Source: a virus
DNA length: 53,788 bases
IMG/VR virus record: IMGVR_UViG_3300027631_000027
Coordinates: 1-53,788 of that record
Strand: one strand, 5' to 3'
Shown piece after piece: positions 47,333-53,788 of this stretch. The notes beneath the pieces are model-generated. The model was not told the origin of the DNA. It did not search any database and saw only the letters and a program-made list of their open reading frames with translations. Each line of letters begins with the position of its first letter. Within the stretch, counting starts at the first letter, position 1. The position numbers and the translations under genes are program-made.

Positions 47333-50037
47333 GATTTTTATTGCTTGCTGTATTGAGTTTGTTACTTCCGATTGAGATACTTCAATCACAGTCTGGACAA
47401 ATTGTTGGTAAGATTGTTGACGGTGCAACTGGACAAGGTATTGTAAACGCAGGAATTCAGGTTGTTGGTACCTCAACGGGAACATTATCGGGAATTGATG
47501 GAAGATACCGTGTCAAGGTACCCGCCGGAACAACTACACTACAAGTTCGCATTATTGGATATAGTCCAAAAACAGTTACGGGTATTATGGTTACCGAAAA
47601 CCAGACTATTGAACAAGACATTAGTATGGTATCGGCAAATATTCAATTGTCAGCAGTAAGTGTAACTGCCACAAAAGAAAAAGGAACTATCAATGATGCC
47701 CTAAATCAACAGAAAAATTCCACAAATGTAGTGAATGCAATTACCGCAGAACAAATTGCACGAAGTCCAGATGGTGATGCAGCACAAGCAGCACAACGAA
47801 TTAGCGGTGTTACCGTCCAAGATGGTAAGTATATCCAAGTTCGTGGATTAAGTGAACGGTATACAACGGCATCGTTGAATGGAGTTCGAATGGCAAGTCC
47901 AGAACCAGAGCGTAAAGTCGTTCCGCTTGACTTATTCCCATCAAGTTTACTACAAGATATCAGCACCAGCAAAACATTTACTCCAGACCAACCAGGAGAT
48001 TTTGCCGGTGCAAATGTAAACATACGAACAAAAGAATTTCCTGCTCGTAGACAAGTAAATTACTCCATGTCGATAGGGTCAAACAGTCGGGTATTCAACA
48101 GAGACTTACCATTTGCTCCCCGTGCGGGAGGAGAATTAGTTGGAGTCGTAAATTCTACTAGAGATATTCCATCGGAATTGAGTAATGTGAGTTTTTTAAG
48201 TAATACCACACAACAACAGTTCAATACTGCAATACGTCAACAACGAAATGTCTGGTATCCAACATATCGAAGTGGTGCGTTAAACGGGTCATTTGGTGCA
48301 TCTACTGGCGGAAATCAAATTTTTGGTAAACGAATTGGATATGTGCTGAGTGGGAATTATGGATATTCCGAAGAAACTCGTGCCGACGAACAATATGCGG
48401 TGGGAAATCAAGGAGCAAACAACACCGTCGTACCGCTCACGACTATCAATGGCGCAACGGGACGGGTTGGAGTTCAATGGGGAGGAATTGCAAATTTCTC
48501 AACCATGATTAAACAAAGTTCTAGGGTATCTTTGAACACCACCATTACTCGGAGTGCCGATAATGAAGCACGAGTGGACGGTGGATATGATGAAAATTTG
48601 GCAGATAGTATTAGTCGTACTACATTGCGGTATGTTGAACGCGGTGTCCTTGCTATTACTGGACAAGGTGAACATCAATTGTCATCTCGTAATAAGTCAT
48701 CGTGGTCGTTAACCTACGGAAATACAACCCGCAACGAACCAGACAGGTCTGATTTGGTATATGTTCGAAATCCGATGGGTCAGTATAATTTACTTGGGTC
48801 GTTGGACGGTGCCCGGCGATTGTATTTTAACTTACATGAAACCAATTATGTTGGTCAATTAGACCATACAATAAATGTAGGAGATATAGCATCACAGAAT
48901 GTAATTAAGACGGGTGTATATCTTAGAAAAACTAATCGATTGACCAATGCTCCTATTTATGCATTTATTAGTCGAGCAAATGAAAGTGTTACTACACAAT
49001 CTGCCGATGTAATTTTTGGTAACTCACAAACCTGTCTAACATGCAATCAAGTAAATATTCAACCGATTGGACAAGCAGGATCATATATCGCATCCGACGA
49101 AAATTATGCGGGATATGTAATGTCTGAGTGGAAGATGTCAGATAAAATTCGTATGATTGTAGGTTCACGGATTGAATCTGCTGATATCAAGGTTAGTACA
49201 TCTACACAAGGTGGGTTTACAGCAGATGCACATTTACAAAATGTAGATGTATTACCATCCTTGTTAGTGAATACTAAGTTGTCTGAAACACAAAATTTAC
49301 GATTTGCATTTTCACAAACCGTATCCCGTCCCGAATACCGAGAACTTGCACCAGTAACATTTAGAGATGTATTGGGTGGAGTAAGTGTAACGGGTAATAG
49401 TAAACTGCAACGTGCCCGTGTGAATAACATTGATGTGCGTTATGAAATTTTTCCTACTTCATATGAAATTTTTAGTATTGGAGTATTTTCTAAAAAATTC
49501 AATCGTCCAATTGAACGAGTAGAATCTGCAACGTCTGGAGCATATCAAGCACTATATCAAAATGCAATGTCGGCAACGAACTATGGTATTGAGCTGGAAG
49601 GTAGAAAACAATTATGGACAAGTCCTATTACTGTATTTAGTAATGTAACCGTCATGAAATCGTCGGTACAATTAGATACCACTCAGGGATTAACGGTTAC
49701 CGACACAAAACGGGCATTGGTTGGACAAGCACCATATGTATTAAATTCCGGAATTACCTATTCGTCATTGGATGGAAGAACGAACGCAACAATATTATAT
49801 AACGTTGTCGGGGACCGCATTTTTGCTGCGGGAGTATTGCCATTACCAAACATCATTGAAAAGTCTCGGAAAATGATTGATGTAACTATCAAAACTCCTA
49901 TTAAGCAGAACACATCAATTCGTGTAGATGTTAGAAATCTATTGGATTCACGATATACCTTTACACAAGGAACATTAGAACGTGAAGGATATAATGTGGG
50001 AAGAATGGTGTCGGCGGGAATTTCAATCAATAAATAA
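47329..50037 (+). CDS. TonB-dependent outer-membrane receptor, 902 aa
   Basis: After a signal peptide (MRFLLLAVLSLLLPIEILQS) come a CarboxypepD_reg-like domain (GQIVGKIVDGATGQGIVNAG to GIMV, about 24-90), a TonB-box-like LSAVSVTA (about 108-115) and a plug. The plug (about 125-235) carries VRGLSERYTTASLNGVRMAS and PGDFAGANVNIRT. A 22-strand-type barrel with extracellular loops runs to the end. The last residues SAGISINK lack the terminal aromatic usually needed for barrel insertion, an oddity. Such receptors import siderophores, heme or other large ligands with host TonB. A complete receptor in a phage genome is very unusual. It may import heme, or replace or mask a phage receptor. Confidence 0.88.
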   Translation: MRFLLLAVLSLLLPIEILQSQSGQIVGKIVDGATGQGIVNAGIQVVGTSTGTLSGIDGRYRVKVPAGTTTLQVRIIGYSPKTVTGIMVTENQTIEQDISMVSANIQLSAVSVTATKEKGTINDALNQQKNSTNVVNAITAEQIARSPDGDAAQAAQRISGVTVQDGKYIQVRGLSERYTTASLNGVRMASPEPERKVVPLDLFPSSLLQDISTSKTFTPDQPGDFAGANVNIRTKEFPARRQVNYSMSIGSNSRVFNRDLPFAPRAGGELVGVVNSTRDIPSELSNVSFLSNTTQQQFNTAIRQQRNVWYPTYRSGALNGSFGASTGGNQIFGKRIGYVLSGNYGYSEETRADEQYAVGNQGANNTVVPLTTINGATGRVGVQWGGIANFSTMIKQSSRVSLNTTITRSADNEARVDGGYDENLADSISRTTLRYVERGVLAITGQGEHQLSSRNKSSWSLTYGNTTRNEPDRSDLVYVRNPMGQYNLLGSLDGARRLYFNLHETNYVGQLDHTINVGDIASQNVIKTGVYLRKTNRLTNAPIYAFISRANESVTTQSADVIFGNSQTCLTCNQVNIQPIGQAGSYIASDENYAGYVMSEWKMSDKIRMIVGSRIESADIKVSTSTQGGFTADAHLQNVDVLPSLLVNTKLSETQNLRFAFSQTVSRPEYRELAPVTFRDVLGGVSVTGNSKLQRARVNNIDVRYEIFPTSYEIFSIGVFSKKFNRPIERVESATSGAYQALYQNAMSATNYGIELEGRKQLWTSPITVFSNVTVMKSSVQLDTTQGLTVTDTKRALVGQAPYVLNSGITYSSLDGRTNATILYNVVGDRIFAAGVLPLPNIIEKSRKMIDVTIKTPIKQNTSIRVDVRNLLDSRYTFTQGTLEREGYNVGRMVSAGISINK

Positions 50038-50046
50038 TATCACCAC

Positions 50047-50054
50047 TATTTATT
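50047..50054 (+). promoter_or_regulatory. Variant late-promoter motif TATTTATT
   Basis: Plus-strand ACTATTTATTAC, 30 nt before the glycosyltransferase ATG at 50085. It shares the CTATTTAT core and spacing of the other copies. Confidence 0.35.
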
Positions 50055-50084
50055 ACTGGTCATCCCATACTCCAGAGAACTTCA

Positions 50085-51152
50085 ATGTCACACTTTAAAA
50101 AACCTCGCGTATTATTTGTTCTTAAACTACGACATCAATCGGGCGGTGAATCTACCGTATTAAAGCATTCGGGGTTATTTAATTCGGCAACGTTTGTAAA
50201 AGATATGTTGTGTGAAAATGGATATGTGGCAGACTTAGTGCAAGTGGTGGACAATAATCAAATTGACGCACAGGTAAAAAAACACAATCCCGACATTGTT
50301 ATTATTGAAGCATTGTGGGTTGTACCGGAAAAATTTGATGTGTTACGGAAGTTATATCCAAAAGTAAAATGGATTGTACGACTACATAGTGAATTACCAT
50401 TTTTAGCCAATGAAGGTATTGCATTAGAATGGATTAATAAATATTTGCATATGAAGAATGTATATATTTCTGCAAATTCTGATTTTGCACAACGTGATTT
50501 GGAAAATTACTTCAGCGCATCCATGTACCCAGACTTATATCGCAAGATTATATTTTTACCGAATTATTATCCAGTAAAACAAGTAAAAATCTCATTACAA
50601 AAGGTTTGGAAAGCCGGTGGTACTATTAATGTAGGATGTTTTGGGGCAATTCGTCCGATGAAAAATCATTTAGTACAAGCCGCAGCGGCAGTAGAATTTG
50701 CAGAACAGCGTGGATTAATATGTAAATTTCACATTAATTCTGGTCGGGTTGAGGGTAAGGGGGATACGGTATTAAAAAACCTTAGAGCGTTTTTTCATGG
50801 ATTGGGTGGCCGCCATGTATTGGTTGAACATGGATGGCTGGATAGAACAGAATTCTTACAACTAGTTCGTCAAATGGATATTGGGTTGCAAGTATCATTG
50901 TCGGAAACCTTTAATATTGTCTCAGCAGATTTTGTAAATGAGGATATTCCTATTGTGACCTCCACTGAAGTAGATTGGATGCCTAAATTCTTCACATCGA
51001 AAGCAACTGATGCACATAAGATTGCTAACGTAATGTCCCGCACATTATTTTATAACCGATATTTTCGTTGGTTGGATTGGCCAAGACAATCATTAAAATC
51101 CTATGTTAATAGAACAGAACGATTGTGGGTTGACAAACTGAATAGACTCTAA
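50085..51152 (+). CDS. GT-B glycosyltransferase, 355 aa
   Basis: The N-terminal half is Rossmann-like (RVLFVLKLRHQSGGESTVLK, PDIVIIEALWVVPEKFDVLR). The C-terminal half begins NVGCFGAIRPMKNHLVQAAA and contains SETFNIVSADFVNEDIPIV, the donor-binding E-x7-E-like segment of GT4 enzymes. It would transfer a sugar from a nucleotide donor to a host glycan or virion acceptor. Next to the carbamoyltransferase it forms a likely glycan-modification pair. There is no membrane anchor. Confidence 0.8.
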   Translation: MSHFKKPRVLFVLKLRHQSGGESTVLKHSGLFNSATFVKDMLCENGYVADLVQVVDNNQIDAQVKKHNPDIVIIEALWVVPEKFDVLRKLYPKVKWIVRLHSELPFLANEGIALEWINKYLHMKNVYISANSDFAQRDLENYFSASMYPDLYRKIIFLPNYYPVKQVKISLQKVWKAGGTINVGCFGAIRPMKNHLVQAAAAVEFAEQRGLICKFHINSGRVEGKGDTVLKNLRAFFHGLGGRHVLVEHGWLDRTEFLQLVRQMDIGLQVSLSETFNIVSADFVNEDIPIVTSTEVDWMPKFFTSKATDAHKIANVMSRTLFYNRYFRWLDWPRQSLKSYVNRTERLWVDKLNRL

Positions 51153-51226
51153 TATATTACTGTATCTACTCTACGCACGGAATTGTATAAATTTAAGTAC
51201 TAAAACATTTTTAATTAAAAGAGGTT

Positions 51227-52756
51227 ATGATGTTACCAAACATATCTGTGTATGGGTCACATAATGCTGGATTTGCGGTGGAACACAACAATAAAATTTT
51301 AGAAGTGGTAGAATTAGAAAGATTTTTAAATATTAAGAATCTTGGATATACTATGTGGGAAGTACCACGGTCGCAAAAATATGTTGTAAAATTAATATTA
51401 GATTATTTTAAACAAAAATATGGATTTGATAGATATGAAAATTGTCTACATCAAGCCGCCCATCCATTTTATCAAGACATACCTGCAAACAATTATATAG
51501 AGTCGAATCACCACGAATCTCATGCGGCAGGCTGTTTTTATCAATCAACATTTACAGAAGCAATTGTCGTTTCGTTTGACGGTGGTGCACCGGACGGGTA
51601 TTTCAATATCTATAAAGTTATACGGGGTCAATCACCGACGCTCATAAAAAAAATTGATTTAGATGTCGGTGGTTCATACATGGCGTTTGGACATTATCTA
51701 GCAGATATTAAGCAAGAACATAAAATGGAATTCATAACATATCCAGGAAAAATTCTCGGATTACAGTCATACGGAATTGCCAATCCCGATTGGTTGCCGC
51801 ATTTTATAAATTATTATTTGGAGGGGAAAAATTATAGTTCATTGCCAGAACTTGGTAGACGCATTGGAGTACCATTTAATCAACGATATACTGGTCAGTT
51901 AGCGTACGACATTGCAGCAACATCGCAGGCAGCATTTGAACAAGTAACCCATCAATTAATTGCCGAAAGTATAGAAGAAAATCCAACTCTTCCAATTTGT
52001 TTAACCGGTGGATGTGCATTAAATATTGTATTTAATACGAAGTTAAAAGAATATTACAATAGACCTGTATTTGTCGGTCCAAGTCCAAGTGACTGTGGAA
52101 TTGTTGTTGGAATGTTAGCTGGGTTAATAAAACCCACCGAACCAATTGATGTTACTTATGCGGGACAAGAAATATTAGACAGTCTTAGACTGCCGGAGTA
52201 CATAGAACAATATAACGCTACATATAAAACTGCGGAAGAATTGTCCACGGAATTGGTGTCTGGAAAAATAGTAGGACTAGTACAAGGAAGAGCAGAACAT
52301 GGACCCAGAGCATTAGGAAATCGTAGTATTATCTGTAATCCATTGATAGCAGATATGAAAGATAAATTGAATCATAAGGTAAAACACCGAGAATGGTATC
52401 GACCGTTTGCCCCAGTAGTACGGTTGGAGGATGTATCTGAATACTTTGAATGGGAAGGAGATTCTAGGTGGATGAGTTTTTGTATAAAAGTAAAGTCTGA
52501 ATATCTGAATGTGATGCCGGCAATTGTACATGTAGACAACACTGCCAGAGTACAGACGGTTACTAGGGAAGAAAATCAATTTTTATATGATTTACTGACC
52601 GAATTCAAAAAAACTACCGGAATCGGTGTTTTATTAAATACATCATTTAACATGGATGGCCGGCCAATTTTATCAACATATGCCGACGCCCTGCATGTAC
52701 TAAATAATACAGAATTAGACGCCGTACATTTAAACGGATTTTATTTTACCAAATAA
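51227..52756 (+). CDS. Carbamoyltransferase (NodU/CmcH family), 509 aa
   Basis: The metal site NHHESHAAGCFYQS (H95, H96, H99) and FDGGAPDGYFNIY belong to the N-terminal Kae1-like domain. CLTGGCALNIVFNTKL, EHGPRALGNRSIICNPLIAD, WYRPFAPVV and TSFNMDGRPILS are hallmark motifs of the catalytic region. It transfers a carbamoyl group from carbamoyl phosphate to a sugar hydroxyl. Phage copies are known in several marine genomes. Beside a GT-B enzyme it may carbamoylate surface polysaccharide or a virion sugar. The ATG pair at 51227/51230 follows GAGG. Confidence 0.9.
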   Translation: MMLPNISVYGSHNAGFAVEHNNKILEVVELERFLNIKNLGYTMWEVPRSQKYVVKLILDYFKQKYGFDRYENCLHQAAHPFYQDIPANNYIESNHHESHAAGCFYQSTFTEAIVVSFDGGAPDGYFNIYKVIRGQSPTLIKKIDLDVGGSYMAFGHYLADIKQEHKMEFITYPGKILGLQSYGIANPDWLPHFINYYLEGKNYSSLPELGRRIGVPFNQRYTGQLAYDIAATSQAAFEQVTHQLIAESIEENPTLPICLTGGCALNIVFNTKLKEYYNRPVFVGPSPSDCGIVVGMLAGLIKPTEPIDVTYAGQEILDSLRLPEYIEQYNATYKTAEELSTELVSGKIVGLVQGRAEHGPRALGNRSIICNPLIADMKDKLNHKVKHREWYRPFAPVVRLEDVSEYFEWEGDSRWMSFCIKVKSEYLNVMPAIVHVDNTARVQTVTREENQFLYDLLTEFKKTTGIGVLLNTSFNMDGRPILSTYADALHVLNNTELDAVHLNGFYFTK

Positions 52757-52781
52757 ACAAATATATTAATAAGAGGTTATT

Positions 52782-53042
52782 ATGTTACCAACTATGAATG
52801 CAAATGACAAACTGAAACTGATGGGTGCAATTAAGGATATGAGTACGTCCCTTACTCGTATGGACGCAGAACGTGACCTTCAAAAGAATATTAAAAACGA
52901 TATTTGTAAGGAATTGGACTTGAATAAGAAGGTATTCACGAAACTTGCCAAGACCTATCACAAGCAGAATTTTAGTGAAGAAGTGGCATTGCACGAAGAA
53001 TATGAGACTTTATACGAAAATGTCACGAAATCGTCGGTGTAA
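52782..53042 (+). CDS. Small helical protein, possibly DsbA-like DNA binder, 86 aa
   Basis: The pattern LTRMDAERDLQKNIKNDICK followed by ELDLNKKVFTKLAKTYHKQN and EEVALHEEYETLYENV resembles the small helical proteins of T4-like phages (dsbA or uvsW.1 type), thought to bind DNA in late transcription or replication. The match is from memory and moderate. GAGG precedes the ATG by 5 nt. The coiled and charged sequence has no cysteine pair or membrane segment. Confidence 0.6.
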   Translation: MLPTMNANDKLKLMGAIKDMSTSLTRMDAERDLQKNIKNDICKELDLNKKVFTKLAKTYHKQNFSEEVALHEEYETLYENVTKSSV

Positions 53043-53074
53043 TTGAATAAGTATTCATAATTAATGAATGTTTA

Positions 53075-53112
53075 ATTCCCCACTTGACAAGTATCAGGTG
53101 GGGAATTATAAT
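53075..53112 (+). promoter_or_regulatory. Consensus promoter of the tRNA array inside an inverted repeat
   Basis: TTGACA (53084-53089), 17-nt spacer, TATAAT (53107-53112), a perfect match, 8 nt before tRNA-Trp. The -35 and spacer lie within an inverted repeat: ATTCCCCAC (53075-53083) with GTGGGGAAT (53098-53106), extended by TTGA/TCAG. This may be an operator, or a hairpin ending the upstream transcript. Confidence 0.88.
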
Positions 53113-53120
53113 TAAGGTAA

Positions 53121-53193
53121 GTCTTCATGGTGAAATTGGCTATCACACCGAACTCCAAATCCGGTTTTCTAGGTTCAAATCCTAGTGGAGGCG
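53121..53193 (+). tRNA. tRNA-Trp(CCA)
   Basis: Acceptor GTCTTCA/TGGAGGC (two wobbles), discriminator G. Anticodon loop CTCCAAA gives CCA. Anticodon stem CCGAA/TCCGG has one mismatch. T-arm CTAGG-TTCAAAT-CCTAG. No encoded CCA end. First gene of the tRNA array. Confidence 0.85.
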
Positions 53194-53208
53194 TAAAAAT
53201 TGTTGTAC

Positions 53209-53295
53209 GGGAGTGCTGCTCTGATGGCGGAAGGGCATTGGACTGTAAATCCAACACTTAAAGAAACGCAGAAAGTTCGAATCTTTCCACTCCCA
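53209..53295 (+). tRNA. tRNA-Tyr(GTA)
   Basis: Acceptor GGGAGTG/CACTCCC, discriminator A, anticodon loop CTGTAAA giving GTA, a long class II variable arm and T-arm GAAAG-TTCGAAT-CTTTC. The form is normal for tRNA-Tyr. Confidence 0.92.
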
Positions 53296-53298
53296 TAT

Positions 53299-53372
53299 CC
53301 GCGTTAGGTGTAAGTGGTGTGCATGTCTGTCTGATAAACAGAAGGTACCAGGTTCAACTCCTGGAACGCGGA
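53299..53372 (+). tRNA. tRNA-Ile(GAT)
   Basis: Acceptor CCGCGTT/AACGCGG, discriminator A. Anticodon stem TCTGT/ACAGA around CTGATAA gives GAT. T-arm CCAGG-TTCAACT-CCTGG. Position 8 is A instead of the usual U, which is mildly unusual. Confidence 0.82.
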
Positions 53373-53378
53373 CTTATT

Positions 53379-53450
53379 GCCTTGATGGTGTAATGGATAG
53401 CACAATAGTCTTCGGAACTATTTGTGGGGGTTCGAATCCCTCTCGGGGCA
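53379..53450 (+). tRNA. tRNA-Arg(TCG)
   Basis: Acceptor GCCTTGA/TCGGGGC, discriminator A. Anticodon stem ATAGT/ACTAT around CTTCGGA gives TCG, reading CGA-type codons that are frequent in this phage. T-arm GGGGG-TTCGAAT-CCCTC. Confidence 0.87.
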
Positions 53451-53484
53451 TGTTTAATTAGTTGTTTGGTTATATTTATATAAA

Positions 53485-53525
53485 AGGTTCTGTGTACTCG
53501 TAAAAGAGTATATAGAACCTTTTTT
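53485..53525 (+). terminator. Rho-independent terminator after the tRNA array
   Basis: A 15-bp stem (AGGTTCTGTGTACTC with GAGTATATAGAACCT, two G-U pairs), GTAAAA loop and a run of T. A textbook terminator closing the tRNA transcript. Confidence 0.92.
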
Positions 53526-53555
53526 GTTTTGTATATCATTTACTGAGATTTCATT

Positions 53556-53788
53556 ATGTCAGATGAAGAATCTACAAAAACCAAAAGTGATTTAATTGAA
53601 AAACTTACGTTTGCCGCATTACCAATTTTACTATCGTGTGTAACATATCTCTGGTCCGCGTTTGCAGATATGACACAAAAAATTACGATACTAGAAAGTA
53701 AAGTATCCGTGGTGGTAACCCCAGAAAACAAACCAATTCCATCAGAAGGTACAACGGTGGCAATGGAACAAATTCGGGCAGAAGCAGC
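53556..53788 (+). CDS. Membrane protein, 3' end outside window
   Basis: The frame opens MSDEESTKTKSDLIEKLTFA and contains a transmembrane helix (FAALPILLSCVTYLWSAFA), then a polar segment (MTQKITILESKVSVVVTPEN) reaching the window edge with no stop. The ribosome site is weak (GAGA about 9 nt upstream). It follows a terminator, so it likely has its own promoter or late motif. Unknown function; 77 codons visible. Confidence 0.55.
   Translation, partial: MSDEESTKTKSDLIEKLTFAALPILLSCVTYLWSAFADMTQKITILESKVSVVVTPENKPIPSEGTTVAMEQIRAEA

Noticed and set aside
53472-53480. TATTTATA-like motif before the final gene
   Set aside because: A strong terminator lies between it and the gene start, and the distance (over 80 nt) does not fit the other copies.
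1-53788. Host chromosome or prophage interpretation because of TBDT, tmRNA and GreA
   Set aside because: Those genes are embedded between phage genes with overlapping starts, shared small-gene style and no integrase or attachment site. A read-level check for chimerism is still the decisive test.

Overview
The window looks like part of the genome of a large, AT-rich, tailed bacteriophage with a contractile-tail (T4-like) architecture. The evidence is a block of baseplate genes (gp5-like hub, gp25-like and gp6-like wedge), a series of long repetitive tail-fibre proteins, a gp55-like late sigma factor, a Mre11/Rad50-type recombination nuclease, a primase, HNH endonucleases, phage tRNAs and dense packing with ATGA overlaps. 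I see no integrase, repressor or terminase, so a strictly lytic phage is plausible but not shown. Shine-Dalgarno sites are strong (GGAGG types), and many right-half genes have TTGACA/TATAAT-like promoters with 17-bp spacers. This argues for a Gram-negative host with ordinary sigma-70 signals rather than a typical Bacteroidota host. The outer-membrane receptor gene also requires a Gram-negative host. The host itself cannot be named from the sequence.

Layout. Positions 1-9793 (minus strand) hold tail-fibre and adhesin genes: a glycine-rich protein, two proteins built from short Ser/Ala/Tyr/Gly repeats, and a 1240-residue beta-helix protein. Positions 9843-14741 hold replication and recombination genes: a fused SbcD-SbcC protein, a small protein, a primase and an HNH nuclease. 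Positions 14769-32156 return to virion genes, mostly unassigned structural proteins plus the baseplate core. Positions 32193-43734 (minus strand) hold a gp55-like sigma factor, a lysozyme-like enzyme, a glycosyltransferase, the UV endonuclease UvdE, Hsp20, an HD hydrolase, a second HNH protein, GreA, many small membrane and zinc-ribbon proteins and, unexpectedly, a complete tmRNA gene.

At about 43.8 kb a divergent promoter pair switches transcription to the plus strand. The plus-strand arm is rich in accessory genes. It carries a metalloprotease-like protein, heme oxygenase, a ferredoxin-dependent bilin reductase, a hotdog thioesterase, a class II tRNA-Cys, a small conserved protein interrupted by a perfect 37-nt GC-rich palindrome, a full-length TonB-dependent receptor, a GT-B glycosyltransferase, a NodU/CmcH-type carbamoyltransferase and a tRNA array (Trp, Tyr, Ile, Arg).

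How the parts may work together. TTGACA-type promoters occur only in the right half and before the primase, where host-takeover genes lie. A second motif, TATTTATA on the coding strand 27-36 nt before start codons, recurs in front of both structural and other genes and is my candidate for the late promoter read by the gp55-like factor. The most interesting element is the plus-strand accessory arm. Heme oxygenase and bilin reductase form a phage bilin pathway, and together with a phage-encoded TonB-dependent receptor they could form a heme or iron scavenging module, or alter the host surface. The tmRNA, GreA and tRNAs point to unusually broad control of host translation and transcription.
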